Made by a program: the position numbers and the translations under genes. Shown piece by piece: positions 41,105 to 52,555 of a DNA stretch of 64,000 nt. A model generated the notes under the pieces. It was not told the DNA's origin and searched no databases. It saw only the letters and a list, made by a program, of their open reading frames with translations. Source of the DNA: Alphaproteobacteria bacterium (GTDB lineage: Bacteria > Pseudomonadota > Alphaproteobacteria > Sphingomonadales > Sphingomonadaceae); assembly GCA_005883305.1 (NCBI GenBank), contig VBAC01000001.1, forward strand, positions 372,001-436,000, in the 5' to 3' direction. Every line of letters begins with the position of its first letter. The first letter of the stretch is position 1.

Positions 41105-41683
41105 CTATGGTGCCCATTCCGAGACGATCTCGCCATAGGTCGGGCGCACGCGCTCCTCGAGCTCCGCGCCCGGCGTGCCGAGGAAGAGGAAGCCCGCGAT
41201 CCGCTCGCCTTCGCGGCCGAGGGCGGCGAGGACTTCGGCGGAATAGGCGGCCCAGCCGGTGACCCAGCCGCCGGCGAAGCCCATGGCGTGGATGGCGAGC
41301 AGCAGGTTCATGCAGGCCGCGCCGCACGAGAGTTGCTGCTCCCAGAGCGGAATCTTGTGTTCCGGAGTCGGGCTGGAAAGGGCGACGACCAGCTCCGGTG
41401 CCTGGTGGGCAAAGCGCTCGTTGGCTTCGATCTCCAGCCGGCCGGGCTCGGGCCTCTCGATACGGTAGGCGCGCTGGAGGAGGGCGGCGAAATCGGCGCG
41501 GCGCTCGCGAGGGACGTGGACGAAGCGCCAGGGGTGGAGCTTGCCGTGATCGGGCGTGCGGAGAGCGATCTCGAGGATCTGGCGCAGCTGCTCCGAGTCC
41601 GGTCCGGGAGCGACGAGATCGCGCGGCCGGCCGGAGCGGCGCGTTCGAAGCAGCGACATCGTCGTGGAACGATCGTTGAGCAT
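41105..41683 (-). CDS. Nitroreductase-family protein
   Basis: 192 residues (ATG 41683; ATG 41659 is an alternative closer to the conserved start MSLLRTRRSGRP). FMN-dependent nitroreductase marks: RRSGRPRDLVAPGPDSEQLRQ, ALRTPDHGKLHPWRFV, CGAACMNLLLAIHAMGFAGGWVTGWAAYS and the C-terminal GFLFLGTP. The closest type is the YdjA/small nitroreductase group. Substrate unknown. It is divergent from the POT transporter across 119 bases. Confidence 0.9.
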   Translation of the reverse strand: MLNDRSTTMSLLRTRRSGRPRDLVAPGPDSEQLRQILEIALRTPDHGKLHPWRFVHVPRERRADFAALLQRAYRIERPEPGRLEIEANERFAHQAPELVVALSSPTPEHKIPLWEQQLSCGAACMNLLLAIHAMGFAGGWVTGWAAYSAEVLAALGREGERIAGFLFLGTPGAELEERVRPTYGEIVSEWAP

Positions 41684-41802
41684 CGACGAGCGCTAACAGG
41701 CGGCGCCTTGGCTCACAATCCCGCTTCACAAGCGCGTCTGGCGCGTTAGGGTGCCGGGCCTTGGAGCCGCGAAAAGCGGCCCGGATCGAAGGGGAATTGC
41801 CA

Positions 41803-43798
41803 ATGGTCAACGTCGCGCCCGATTCCACGACGGAGGGCCTGAGCGCCGACGTCAGCCGAAGCGACCATGGCACCTGGTTCGGCCACCCCCGGCAGCTGAA
41901 GCGGCTGTTCACCACCGAGATGTGGGAGCGCTTCGGCTATTACGGGATGCGGGCGATCCTGACGCTCTACCTCGTCAACCACTTCCTGTTCAGCGACAGC
42001 ACCTCGACCGGCATCTATGGCGGCTTCACGGCTCTCGTCTATCTCACGCCGCTGATCGGCGGGCTGATCGCGGACCAGTATCTGGGCTCGAAGCGCTCGG
42101 TGAAGTTCGGCGCGATCATGATGAGCCTTGGCTACCTCACCTTGTGCTTCGGCGGCGAGGCGGCGCGCCCTTATGCGACCATCGAGGGCCAGCGCTACGA
42201 GGTCAGCGTCCAGGGCACGGGCGATTCGCAGCAGCGCTTCATCGCCGCCGGCGACCAGCGGCTGCTGATCCGCGGCAACGACGACCGTTCGGTCTCCCTG
42301 CTCGCGGCCGACGGATCGGAGGCGCGTCACCTCGCGCCCGGAAGCATGGTTTCGGACGCCGACCGTTCGCCCGTGTTCGTGTTCATCCTGCTGATGGGCC
42401 TGTCGCTGGTGACGATCGGCAACGGCTTCTTCAAGCCCAACATCTCGACCATCGTCGGCTCGCTCTACGAGGAGGGCGACCGCCGGCGGGACGCGGGCTT
42501 CACCATCTTCTACATGGGCATCAACCTGGGCTCGCTCATCTCCCAGTTCTTCTGTCCGCTACTCGCCGCTTCGGTCGGCTGGTGGGCGGGCTTCGGGCTC
42601 GCGGCGATCGGCATGGCCTGCTCATGGATGCTGTTCCAGTTCGATGGCGGACGGCTGAACGGCTATGGCGAGCGCCCGGAGAACGCGCCGGCCAACCGCG
42701 ACCTCTTCATCTACGCCGGAGCGCTGGTCGCGATCCCCGTCGTCATCTTCCTGTTCTGGAACCTGATGAACTACGTGCCGCCCGAGGCCGGATCCGGCAT
42801 CTGGGGCTACATCAAGTCGCTTCCGATCATGGGCAAGATCCTCTTCGGCACGTTCCTCATCAGCGTTCCCGCGATCCTGATCTGGTCGTGGATGAAGGGG
42901 ACGAGGACCGAATTCCAGATGATGGTCTCGGCGATGGTGCTGATCGTCTTCAACGTCGTCTTCTGGACTTTGTTCGAGCAGGCCGGATCGTCGCTGACCC
43001 TGTTCGCCGAGCGCAACACGGTTCTCGAGATCGGCTGGACGGCGCCCTTGTTCGCCGCCTTCCGCTCGGCGCCGATCACTTATTATCTGTTCTTCGGGGC
43101 GTTGACCGGCGGAGTCGCCTGGCTGGCCTGGTGGTTCTTCGCCTGGGGCGAGGATAGCCGGACTCGCCGGATCATGGCGATCGCCTGGGCCGCGATCTTC
43201 GCCGTGGTGATGATCGGAATGCATATTGCGCGGCTTAAGGGGTTCGGAAGCGAGCCGGTCTACGTGATGCCCGCCGGCCAGACGCAGATATTCAATGCCC
43301 TCTTCATCGTCATCCTGGCGCCGATCTTCAGCCTGATCTGGAACATGCTCTCGGCGCGCGGAATGGAGCCGCCGATCCCGGTCAAGTTCGGGCTCGCATT
43401 GATGGGCGTCGGCGCGGGCTTCCTGTTCCTCGTCTGGGGAGCGGGCTTCGCGAGCAGCGGCTTCCAGGTCGGTCTCGCCTGGCTCGCCGGCCTCTATTTC
43501 ATCCATTCGGTGGCCGAATTGTGCATCTCGCCCGTCGGCCTTTCGATGATCACCAAATTGTCCATCGCCCGGATCGTCGGGCTGATGATGGGCGTCTGGT
43601 TCCTGTCGATCTCGGTCGCCCAATATGTGGCGGGAGCGGTCGCCCAGATCGCCAGCGTGGAGACTGTCGGCGGGCAGGTGACCAACCTCCAGGTCAGCCT
43701 CGAAACCTATGTCGGGGTATTCTGGAACATCGGCCTGATCTCGGTCGGGATCGGCGCCTTCCTGCTGGCGCTATCGCCGATCCTGAAATGGTGGATGC

Positions 43799-43812
<14 letters not shown>
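41803..43812 (+). CDS. Proton-dependent oligopeptide transporter (POT/PTR2 family)
   Basis: 669 residues from the ATG at 41803; twelve or more membrane segments. Signature: EMWERFGYYGMRAILTLYL (the ExxERFxYYG motif of TM1) and GNGFFKPNISTIVGSLY. A hydrophilic insert of about 70 residues (about 125-195) between TM segments is larger than in small POTs. It imports di- and tripeptides with protons. It overlaps the first amidohydrolase gene by 14 bases, suggesting a peptide uptake and hydrolysis operon. Confidence 0.93.
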
Positions 43813-45213
<1,401 letters not shown>

Positions 45214-45217
<4 letters not shown>

Positions 45218-46707
45218 GGAGCCTTCGCAAAATCCTCCCCGGAACGGGGAGGGGGACCAGCCGCAGGCTGGTGGAGGGGCCGATTGGGCCGCCCCGACCC
45301 CTCCACCACGCGCTGCGCGCGCGGTCCCCCTCCCCGTTCCGGGGAGGATTGGCGGGCCTGGCGCTGCTCCTTGCCGTCCCCGCACCCGCCCAAACCATCG
45401 CCTTCACCGGCGGGCGCGTGGTGATCGGCGACGGCTCCGAGCCGATCGACGGCGGCACCGTCGTCATCCGCGACGGCCGGGTCGTGGCCGCGGGAGCGGG
45501 CGTCGCCGTTCCGGCGGGCGCGACCGTCGTCGATGCGCGCGGCAAATGGGTCACTCCGGGGGTCGTCGCCGGCTTCTCCCAGATCGGGCTCGTCGAGGTC
45601 GATGCGGTCGACGCGACCAACGACACGCAGGCGAACAATTCGCCGTTCAGCGCGGCGATCGACGTCGCTCCGGCGATCAATCCCGAGGCGACCTCGATCG
45701 CCGTCAGCCGCGCCGCGGGCGTGACCCGGGCGGTGGTGTCGCCCTCGACCGCGCGAAGCATCTTCGCCGGGCAAGGGGCGGTGATCGACCTCGGCGGCGA
45801 CATGCAGCCGATCACCCGCGCCCGCGCCTTCCAGTATATCGAATTGGGCGAGGAGGGCGCGCGCGACGCGGGCGGCAGCCGCGCCTCGGCGCACGTCCTG
45901 CTGCGCAACGCGCTGCGCGAGGCGCGCGACCTTCGGCTTCCGGTCGGGGCGCGAGGGACGGGCCGCGGGCCTTCGGCGCAGACGCCCGAGGATATGCCCG
46001 AAAATCCCTACCTGACGTCCGGCGCCCAGCGCTCAGACGACGTTCTGCTGACCCGGTTCGACGCCGCCGCTTTGGTGCCGGTGCTTCAGGGGCGGCAGCT
46101 GCTGTTCGTCCATGTCGAGCGGGCGAGCGACATCCTCCAGGTGCTGGCGCTGAAGCGCGAGTTCGCGAACCTTCGGATCGTGCTCGTCGGAGCGACCGAG
46201 GGCTGGCGGGTGGCGCGGGAAATCGCCGCCGCGCGCGTGCCGGTGATCGCCAACGCTTTGGTCGACCTTCCGGCGAGCTTCGAGCAGATTTCGGCGACTC
46301 AATCGAACATCGGGCGGATGCGCGCCGCGGGCGTGACGGTCGCGATCGGGATGATCAACGACGACGAGGCCCGGCAGGTAAGGCTCGAGACCCAATATGC
46401 CGGCAACCTCGTCGGCATCGGCCGGGTACCGGGCCATACGGGGCTGACCTGGAGCCAGGCGTTCCAGGCGATTTCGTCCTCGGCCGCCGAGGCGGTCGGC
46501 ATGGGCGACGAGATCGGCTCGCTGAGGCCCGGGCGCCGCGCCGACGTGGTCGTCTGGGACGGCGATCCGCTCGAGCTATCGACCGGAGTCGACGCCGTTT
46601 GGATCGACGGCGTCCGCCAGTCGCTCAGCAACCGCCAGACCGAGCTACGCGACCGCTACCGCCAGCCGCAGGAAGGCCAGCTCCCGCACGCCTACGATCC
46701 GCGGTAG
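45214..46707 (+). CDS. Amidohydrolase-like protein (second of a pair), signal peptide split by a 120-bp element
   Basis: 497 residues from TTG at 45214 (AAGGAGA upstream), overlapping the previous stop. Residues 7-46 are encoded by an inserted palindromic element; removing it gives MRSLRKAGLALLLAVPAPAQ, a normal signal peptide. The barrel is amidohydrolase-like (FTGGRVVIGDGSEPIDGGTV, GKWVTPGVVAGFSQIGLVE, GSLRPGRRADVVVWDGDP) but lacks the H-x-H metal motif, having GFSQIG instead, and most other metal histidines. It may be an inactive partner of the first enzyme. Whether it is still exported is uncertain. Confidence 0.88.
45231..45350. mobile_element. 120-bp palindromic MITE/REP-like element (class B) inside a coding region
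   Basis: Perfect 28-base terminal inverted repeats: 45231-45258 (AATCCTCCCCGGAACGGGGA...) and 45323-45350 (...TCCCCGTTCCGGGGAGGATT). Inner dyads include GGTGGAGGGG and CCCCTCCACC. The length is 40 codons with no in-frame stop, so the host gene stays open. No transposase is encoded; it would need one supplied in trans. Confidence 0.85.
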
Positions 46708-46713
46708 GCTTCA

Positions 46714-46823
46714 AAACCCTCCCCCTGAGGGGGAGGGTAGGGTGGGGGTGTACGGAGTTTGAGGCTATTCTCTGACGCCCGAACCCCTCACCCCATCCCT
46801 CTCCCTATGGGAGAGGGGGCAGG
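46714..46823. repeat. Palindromic repeat (class C), copy 2
   Basis: It begins AAAACCCTCCCCCTGAGGGGG and ends CTCCCTATGGGAGAGGGGGCAGG, the inverse of the 28.9 kb copy without its 65-base insert. It sits between the convergent amidohydrolase and aldo/keto reductase genes and touches the stop of the latter. Confidence 0.8.
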
Positions 46824-46824
46824 G

Positions 46825-47808
46825 CTAAAGCCTGACCCGGGCCATTCCGGCCTCGTTGTAGCGCGCGCCGGAGACGGCGCGGGCGGCTTCGAGGTCGGCG
46901 AGATCGGCGGGAGTCAGCGCGACGTCGACGCTCGCGGCGCTGTCCTCGAGCGTCGGGCGGCGCTTGAAGCCGGGGATGGGGACGATGTCCTCGCCCTGGG
47001 CCAGCAGCCAAGCGATGGCGACCTGGGCGAGGCTGACTCCGTGGCGGTCGGCGACGGCGCGGATCGCGTCGACGAGCTTGAGGTTGGCGCCGAAATTCTC
47101 CTCCGACCAGCGCGGGTCGTTGCGGCGCCAATCGTCGGCGGGAAGGTCTTCCAGGCGCTTGAACTGACCGGTGAGGAAGCCCCGCCCGAGCGGGCTGTAG
47201 GGGACGAAGCCGATGCCGAGCTCGCGGCAGACCGGCAGGATGTCGTCCTCAACGTCGCGCTCCCACAGTGAATATTCGGATTGGAGCGCGGCGATCGGGT
47301 GGACCGCGGTCGCCCGGCGGATCGTCTCCGGGCCGGCTTCGGAAAGGCCGAGGTGGCGAACCTTCCCCTCCCTGACCAGCTCGGCCATTCCGCCGACGGT
47401 CTCCTCGATCGGCACGTTCGGATCGACCCGGTGCTGGTAGAACAGGTCGATCGTGTCGATGCCCAGCCGCTTCAGCGAGCCTTCGCAGGCGCGGCGGGCG
47501 TTTTCCGGGCTGCCGTCGAAGCCCAGGGGCTGGGTGCCCTGCCAGCGCAGAGCGAACTTGGTGGCGATGACGAGGCCCTCGCGCTTCCCCCTGATCGCCT
47601 CGCCGAGCAGCTCCTCGTTGGCGAAGGGGCCGTACATTTCGGCGGTGTCGAAGAAGGTGATTCCGAGATCGATCGCACGGTGGATGGTGGCGATCGATTC
47701 GTCGTCGCTGGCCTCGCCGTAGGTGATGTTTCCGGCGCGGACCATCGGCATGCAGCCGACGCCGATCGCCGAAACCTTCAGGCCCTGCCCGAGCGTGCGG
47801 TACTTCAT
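46825..47808 (-). CDS. Aldo/keto reductase
   Basis: 327 residues from the ATG at 47808 (a long upstream extension of the same frame runs through the symporter and glmM and is spurious). The AKR barrel shows the catalytic set: [21 protein letters not shown] (Asp, Tyr), [10 protein letters not shown] (Lys), [21 protein letters not shown] (His), and [15 protein letters not shown] for NADPH. It resembles the AKR13/YakC group. Substrate unknown. It overlaps the symporter gene by four bases (ATGA). Confidence 0.93.
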   Translation of the reverse strand: MKYRTLGQGLKVSAIGVGCMPMVRAGNITYGEASDDESIATIHRAIDLGITFFDTAEMYGPFANEELLGEAIRGKREGLVIATKFALRWQGTQPLGFDGSPENARRACEGSLKRLGIDTIDLFYQHRVDPNVPIEETVGGMAELVREGKVRHLGLSEAGPETIRRATAVHPIAALQSEYSLWERDVEDDILPVCRELGIGFVPYSPLGRGFLTGQFKRLEDLPADDWRRNDPRWSEENFGANLKLVDAIRAVADRHGVSLAQVAIAWLLAQGEDIVPIPGFKRRPTLEDSAASVDVALTPADLADLEAARAVSGARYNEAGMARVRL

Positions 47809-49088
47809 GCGCCTTCCTTCAGCAGAACGTCTTCCTCGGTATCGGCATCGACGGAGTCGAAGCCGCTGCGGTGGGCGATCGTGGCGGTGGCGGCGACGTC
47901 CATGCTGACATTGCCGAGCGTTCGCATCAGATCGGGCAGGGTCTCGACCGCGATGAGCAGGGCGAGCGGCTCGATCGGCAGGCCCATGGCGATGCAGATC
48001 GGAGCGATCGAGGCGAAGAAGGTCGCCTGGCCGGGAATTCCGGCAGCGCCGATCGTGGTGGTCGCCGCGGCGAGCACGCCGAGCGTCAGCTGCATCGGCG
48101 TCAGGGTGAAGCCGAACCAGTAGGCGATGTAGATGGCGACCGCGAGGTTCATCGCCGGGCCGGTGGCGCGGAACACGGCGACCGCCATCGGCAGGACGAT
48201 GCCCGAAGCGCCGACCGGGACGCCGAGCTTGCCCGAGGCGCGAAGCATCGCCGGAAGGCAGGCGAGCGAGGACTGGGTCGAGAAAGCGAGCGCCTGGCTG
48301 GACGTGACGGCGCGGGTGAAGCGCATCGGCCCGATGCGGGCGCCGAAGAGGGCGAGCGGCCACGCGGCGAGCCAGATGACGGTGCCGACCGCGGTGACGA
48401 TCAGTACGTAATGGGCCAGCGCGTGGAAGGCCGGCCCGCCGGCGCGGGCGCCGACCACATAGGCCAAGGCGAGGACCCCGACCGGGCCGATCCACAACAC
48501 CCAGTTGATGACGATCAGCATCGTGTCGGCGATCGCCTGGAAGAAGCCCACCAGGGTGGCGCGGGGCGCCTCCGGCAGCCTGGTCATCGCGAAGGCGAAG
48601 ACCAGGACGAAGACGATCAGGGGCAGAACCGCGGTGTTCGACGCCGCGGCGATCGGGTTGGTGGGGACGATCGAGCGCAGGAAATCGGCGAAGCTGGGAG
48701 CGGCACCCGGGGCGTCGGTGCCGGTCAGAGCGTCGCGAAGGCTCGCCGCGGATTCGAGCGGAAGCGGGAACAGGTTGAGCAGCAGCGGAGTCAGCAGCGC
48801 AGCGGCGATCGAGGAGGCGAGCAGCAAGGCGGCGAACAGGATCAGCGAGCGGGCGGCGAGGCGGCTGGCCCGCGCAGCCTCCGCCGCGCCGGCGATGCCG
48901 GTGACGATCAGCGAGATGACGAGTGGCACGATCGTCATCTGCAGCGCGTTCAGCCACATGCCTCCGATCGGCTCGGCAATCGCCGCGCTTCTCTCGACCC
49001 ACGAGGCGCCGCTCCACGCGGCGGCGATTCCGGCGGCGAGACCGATCAACAGGGCGAGGAAGATCCGGGTCGGCTGCGAGAGTTTCAA
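47805..49088 (-). CDS. Dicarboxylate/amino acid:cation symporter (SDF family)
   Basis: 427 residues, TTG start at 49088 with GGAAGGG upstream. About eight membrane segments plus re-entrant hairpins: the serine-rich hairpin is [16 protein letters not shown] and the TM7 region [23 protein letters not shown], then the [15 protein letters not shown] hairpin. This is the glutamate/C4-dicarboxylate transporter fold (GltP/DctA); the exact substrate is unclear. It is divergent from glmM with 97 bases between. Confidence 0.92.
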   Translation of the reverse strand: MKLSQPTRIFLALLIGLAAGIAAAWSGASWVERSAAIAEPIGGMWLNALQMTIVPLVISLIVTGIAGAAEAARASRLAARSLILFAALLLASSIAAALLTPLLLNLFPLPLESAASLRDALTGTDAPGAAPSFADFLRSIVPTNPIAAASNTAVLPLIVFVLVFAFAMTRLPEAPRATLVGFFQAIADTMLIVINWVLWIGPVGVLALAYVVGARAGGPAFHALAHYVLIVTAVGTVIWLAAWPLALFGARIGPMRFTRAVTSSQALAFSTQSSLACLPAMLRASGKLGVPVGASGIVLPMAVAVFRATGPAMNLAVAIYIAYWFGFTLTPMQLTLGVLAAATTTIGAAGIPGQATFFASIAPICIAMGLPIEPLALLIAVETLPDLMRTLGNVSMDVAATATIAHRSGFDSVDADTEEDVLLKEGA

Positions 49089-49185
49089 AATTATCGCCCT
49101 TCCATGTCTTTGGCGCTATCACGCCTCTTGTCGGCAGCCGTCCGGGTGACGGCAAGGAAAATGTTTTGCGGGGCATATTCACGAA

Positions 49186-50520
49186 ATGACGCGCAGGTTC
49201 TTCGGCACCGACGGGATCAGGGGCCGCACCAACGAGATGCCGATGACCGCGGCGATGGCGCTCAGGATCGGCCAGGCCGCGGGCGCGCACTTCCTGCGCG
49301 GGGCTCATCGCCACCGGGTGGTGATCGGCAAGGACACCCGCCTTTCCGGCTACATGATGGAAACCGCGCTCGTCGCGGGTTTCACCAGCGTCGGCATGGA
49401 CGTGGTGATGGTCGGGCCGGTGCCGACTCCGGCGGTGGCGATGCTGACCCAGTCGATGCGCGCGGATCTGGGCGTGATGATCTCCGCCAGCCACAACAAG
49501 TATATCGACAACGGCATCAAATTGTTCGGTCCCGACGGCTACAAGCTCTCCGACAAGGACGAGCTGGCGATCGAGAAGCTGCTCGAGCAGGAGCCCCGGC
49601 TGGTCGCCTCCGAAGCGATCGGCCGCGCCAAGAGGATCGAGGACGCGCGCGGGCGCTACATCCATGCCGCCAAACTGACCTTTCCCTCGCGCCTGCGGCT
49701 CGACGGGATCAAGGTGGTGATCGATTGCGCGAACGGCGCCGCCTATCAGGTCGCCCCTTCCGCCTTGTGGGAGCTGGGCGCCGAGGTCGTCGCCATCGGA
49801 ACCAGCCCCAACGGGACCAACATCAACGAGGCGTGCGGATCGACCGACACGAATCTGCTTCGGCAGACCGTGGTCCAGACGGGGGCGGATATCGGGCTGG
49901 CGCTCGACGGCGATGCCGACCGGCTGATGGTCGTCGACGAGAAGGGCAATGTGATCGACGGCGACCAGCTGATGGGGCTGATCGGCTCCTCCTGGCATCG
50001 CCGCGGCGCCCTCGCAGGCGGCGGAATCGTCGCCACGGTGATGTCCAACCTGGGCCTCGAGCGTTTCCTGGCCGGGCAGGGACTGACGCTCGAGCGCACG
50101 CAGGTCGGCGACCGCTACGTGCTCGAGGCGATGCGCGCCAAGGGCTATAATGTCGGCGGCGAGCAATCGGGGCATATCATCCTCACCGATTACGGGCGGA
50201 CGGGCGATGGGCTTGTGGCGGCTCTGCAGGTGCTTGCCGAGCTGGTCGACGCGGGCAAGCCGGCGAGCGAGTTGCTCAACCTGTTCGATCCGCTGCCACA
50301 GCTGCTCAAGAACGTTCGCTTCGAGGGCGGCGCGCCGCTCGATGCCGCCAGCGTCAAAACAGCAATTGCCGACGGGGAGGCCCGCCTCGAAGGCAGTGGC
50401 CGCCTCTTGATCCGCAAGTCGGGCACCGAGCCGGTCATCCGGGTAATGGCCGAAGGCGAGGACGAGGGCCTCGTCGCCGAGGTGGTCGACACGATTTGCG
50501 CAGCAGTGAAGGCCGCCTGA
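49186..50520 (+). CDS. glmM: Phosphoglucosamine mutase
   Basis: 444 residues. It interconverts glucosamine-6-phosphate and glucosamine-1-phosphate for UDP-GlcNAc, peptidoglycan and LPS. Visible: [17 protein letters not shown] at the N-terminus, the catalytic serine loop [17 protein letters not shown] (serine about 103), the metal loop [14 protein letters not shown], the sugar loop [10 protein letters not shown] and the phosphate loop [17 protein letters not shown] strong short palindrome follows the stop. Confidence 0.97.
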   Translation: MTRRFFGTDGIRGRTNEMPMTAAMALRIGQAAGAHFLRGAHRHRVVIGKDTRLSGYMMETALVAGFTSVGMDVVMVGPVPTPAVAMLTQSMRADLGVMISASHNKYIDNGIKLFGPDGYKLSDKDELAIEKLLEQEPRLVASEAIGRAKRIEDARGRYIHAAKLTFPSRLRLDGIKVVIDCANGAAYQVAPSALWELGAEVVAIGTSPNGTNINEACGSTDTNLLRQTVVQTGADIGLALDGDADRLMVVDEKGNVIDGDQLMGLIGSSWHRRGALAGGGIVATVMSNLGLERFLAGQGLTLERTQVGDRYVLEAMRAKGYNVGGEQSGHIILTDYGRTGDGLVAALQVLAELVDAGKPASELLNLFDPLPQLLKNVRFEGGAPLDAASVKTAIADGEARLEGSGRLLIRKSGTEPVIRVMAEGEDEGLVAEVVDTICAAVKAA

Positions 50521-50526
50521 TAAAAA

Positions 50527-50556
50527 CCCCAAAAAGTGACACTTTTTGGGGACCCC
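50527..50556. repeat. 25-nt palindrome with ACCCC tail, copy 2
   Basis: Arms CCCCAAAAAGT (50527-50537) and ACTTTTTGGGG (50541-50551) around GAC, then ACCCC. Compared with the 5.2 kb copy, GC at arm positions 5-6 is AA here and the opposite strand changes to TT, so pairing is kept. It lies between glmM and the DUF1272 gene; with no T-run it is not a good terminator. Confidence 0.75.
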
Positions 50557-50572
50557 AAGAGAAGGAAGTTTG

Positions 50573-50797
50573 ATGCTGGAGATGCGTCCCGATTGCGAGC
50601 GGTGCGGCCGCGATCTCCCGGCGGACCGGCACGGCGCCTTCATCTGCTCGTTCGAATGCACCTTCTGCGCCGCCTGCACCGACCTGCTCGAGGAGATTTG
50701 CCCCAATTGCGGCGGCGACCTGCTCGAACGGCCGATGCGCGCCGGGGCCGCGCTGGAGCGGCATCCGGCCTCGACGGAGCGCAAGGGGCCAAAGTGA
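50573..50797 (+). CDS. DUF1272 zinc-binding protein
   Basis: 74 residues from the ATG at 50573 (GAAGGAAG upstream). It matches DUF1272: [15 protein letters not shown], the cysteine pairs CERC, CTFCAAC and CPNCGGDL that suggest a small zinc ribbon, and a basic tail. Function unknown. It lies after glmM and before a class D repeat and thiD. Confidence 0.9.
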   Translation: MLEMRPDCERCGRDLPADRHGAFICSFECTFCAACTDLLEEICPNCGGDLLERPMRAGAALERHPASTERKGPK

Positions 50798-50807
50798 CCC
50801 CCTTGTC

Positions 50808-50889
50808 GTCATTGCGAGCGTAGCGAAGCAATCCAGTGCTGATTCCGGGGCCCGCTGGATTGCTTCGTCGCTTCGCTTCTCGCAATGAC
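50808..50889. repeat. Palindromic repeat (class D, GTCATTGCGAGCG type)
   Basis: The left arm GTCATTGCGAGCGTAGCGAA (from 50808) and right arm TTCGTCGCTTCGCTTCTCGCAATGAC (to 50889) are imperfect reverse complements, with CAGTGC...GCTGG between. This repeat type is common in many proteobacterial genomes. It fills the thiD upstream region, and no thiamine riboswitch is present there. Confidence 0.85.
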
Positions 50890-50894
50890 GGACC

Positions 50895-51758
50895 ATGAGC
50901 GTCCCGCGTATCCTGATCATCGCCGGCTCCGACAGCGGCGGCGGGGCGGGCATCCAGGCGGACATCAAGACGGTGACCATGCTCGGCGGCTTCGCGATGA
51001 CTGCGATCACCGCGATCACCGCGCAGAACACGCTCGGTGTCGACCGGGTGATGATCGTGCCGCCGAACATGGTCGTCGCCCAGATCGACTCGGTCGCCCG
51101 CGACATCGGCGTCGATGCGATCAAGATCGGCATGATCGGATCGCCCGAGATCGCCGATGCCGTCGCCGAGACGCTGGTCGGGTTGGCCGTCACCGGCGAC
51201 CGCTCCCGTCCGCTGCCGATCGTGTTCGACCCGGTCATGGTGGCGACCAGCGGCGCCGAGCTGGCCGACCAGGCCACGATCGCCGCCTTCGAGCGGCTGA
51301 TGCGGCTCGCCACGGTGATCACGCCGAACAGCATCGAACTCGCCGTGCTGACGGGGTCGCCACCGATCGAGACCGAGGATTCGCTCATCGAGGAGTCGGT
51401 CAAGCTCGCCCGCCGCACGGGCAGCGCGGTGATCGGCAAGGGCGGCCACATCGAGTCGGCGGGCGACCCGGAGGAAAGCCTGATCACCAATGTCCTGGCG
51501 CGCTCGGACGGCAGGATCACCCGGTGGCAGATGCTCCGGCTCGACAGCTTCGCCACGCACGGAACGGGTTGCACGCTGGCGAGCGCGCTCGCGCTCGGGC
51601 TCGGCGCCGGCATGGACATCGAAGAGGCTGCCGAGAAGGCGCTCCACTATGTCTGGAACGCGATCGAGCAAGCGCCCGGTTTCGGCGAGGGGACAGGGCC
51701 GATGGGGCATGGCCTGGGGATTCGCCCGTTCGAGCTTATCCACAGGAAAGAGAAGTGA
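50895..51758 (+). CDS. thiD: Hydroxymethylpyrimidine/phosphomethylpyrimidine kinase
   Basis: 287 residues. It phosphorylates HMP and HMP-P for thiamine synthesis. Marks: ILIIAGSDSGGGAGIQADIKTV at the N-terminus, AITAITAQNTLGV, DAIKIGMIGSPEIADAV, FDPVMVATSGAEL, ITPNSIELAVLTG and the ribokinase-type anion hole DSFATHGTGCTLASALAL. The start ATG is three bases after a class D repeat. Thiamine diphosphate is the cofactor of Dxs, encoded at the other end of the window. Confidence 0.95.
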   Translation: MSVPRILIIAGSDSGGGAGIQADIKTVTMLGGFAMTAITAITAQNTLGVDRVMIVPPNMVVAQIDSVARDIGVDAIKIGMIGSPEIADAVAETLVGLAVTGDRSRPLPIVFDPVMVATSGAELADQATIAAFERLMRLATVITPNSIELAVLTGSPPIETEDSLIEESVKLARRTGSAVIGKGGHIESAGDPEESLITNVLARSDGRITRWQMLRLDSFATHGTGCTLASALALGLGAGMDIEEAAEKALHYVWNAIEQAPGFGEGTGPMGHGLGIRPFELIHRKEK

Positions 51759-51759
51759 G

Positions 51760-51779
51760 ATTCCAGCTTTCGCTGGAAT
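51760..51779. repeat. Half of a class A repeat (single hairpin)
   Basis: ATTCCAGC (51760-51767), loop TTTC, GCTGGAAT (51772-51779). This looks like one arm of the GGAATGAC-type repeat, in the 52-base gap before rnhB. Confidence 0.6.
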
Positions 51780-51810
51780 GACGGGGGCGGGATTCATAGG
51801 CTCTGCCCAA

Positions 51811-52413
51811 ATGGCGCGGCCCTGCTTCAAGCTCGAGAAGGTGCATCCCGATCCCGTGGCCGGGGTCGACGAGGCGGGTTGCGCGCCGCTCGCGGGGCCG
51901 GTGGTGGCCGCGGCGGTGATCCTCGACCGCAGCAAATTCCCGCGCGGGATCGACGATTCGAAGGCGCTTCCGGCGGCGGCGCGGCAGGCGATCTGCGCCC
52001 GGCTCTACAAGGTGGCGGTGATCGGCGTCGGAATCGCCAGCGTCGAGGAGATCGACACGCTCAACATCTATTGGGCGCGGATGCTGGCGATGAGCCGGGC
52101 GGTCGACGCGCTCGGGATCGACCCGGCGATGGTCCTGGTCGACGGCAATCGCTGCCCGAAGTGGGAGCGGCCGTCGGTGGCGATCGTCGCGGGCGACGCG
52201 AAATGCCGTTCGATCGCCGCCGCCTCGATCATCGCCAAGGTGACTCGCGACGGGATCATGGCCGACTATGCGCGGCAGTGGCCCGGCTATGGCTGGGAGA
52301 CCAACCAGGGCTATCCGACGCCGTTCCACCAGCGGGCGCTCAAGGAACTGGGGCCGACGCCGCTTCACCGCCGGAGCTTCGCGCCGGTCCGCCAGCTGGC
52401 CTTGCAATTGTAG
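51811..52413 (+). CDS. rnhB: Ribonuclease HII with altered GRG motif
   Basis: 200 residues from the ATG at 51811. It removes RNA from RNA-DNA junctions and single ribonucleotides. The catalytic acidic residues are present (GVDEAG near 19-24, VLVDGNRCP, SIAAASIIAKVTRD), as is the C-terminal YPTPFHQRALKELGPTPLHRRSF. The motif normally reading DEAGRG/DEVGRG is DEAGCA here, so the Gly-Arg-Gly that contacts the RNA-DNA junction is not conserved. It is upstream of ccrM, the usual alphaproteobacterial order. Confidence 0.94.
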   Translation: MARPCFKLEKVHPDPVAGVDEAGCAPLAGPVVAAAVILDRSKFPRGIDDSKALPAAARQAICARLYKVAVIGVGIASVEEIDTLNIYWARMLAMSRAVDALGIDPAMVLVDGNRCPKWERPSVAIVAGDAKCRSIAAASIIAKVTRDGIMADYARQWPGYGWETNQGYPTPFHQRALKELGPTPLHRRSFAPVRQLALQL

Positions 52414-52419
52414 AACGGA

Positions 52420-52535
52420 GTCATTCCGGCGGAAGCCGGAACCCATGAACACCGTCCTTAGAGTTGTGGCCAACGGTGGCTCCGCCTCCTTTTCCAAGGC
52501 TTCGGTTCATGGGTCCCGGCTTTCGCCGGGATCAC
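52420..52535. repeat. Palindromic intergenic repeat (class A)
   Basis: Left arm GTCATTCCGGCGGAAGCCGGAA (from 52420) and right arm TCCCGGCTTTCGCCGGGATCAC (to 52535) are imperfect reverse complements. It is the first third of the 330-base rnhB-ccrM gap, which has no gene; the rest holds the GANTC cluster. Confidence 0.8.
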
Positions 52536-52555
52536 TCGGGGATTGGCACTCGTTT

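Noticed and set aside
46825-50784. A 1319-residue minus-strand frame that contains the aldo/keto reductase
   Set aside because: Only the last 327 residues are real; the rest is antisense to glmM or out of frame with the symporter gene, and the ATG at 47808 gives a complete enzyme.
50798-50894. A thiamine (TPP) riboswitch upstream of thiD
   Set aside because: The gap is filled by a class D palindromic repeat and shows no THI-box-like sequence.
51736-51744. A perfect DnaA box (TTATCCACA) at the thiD 3' end
   Set aside because: It lies within coding sequence (codons for LIH) and stands alone; most likely chance.
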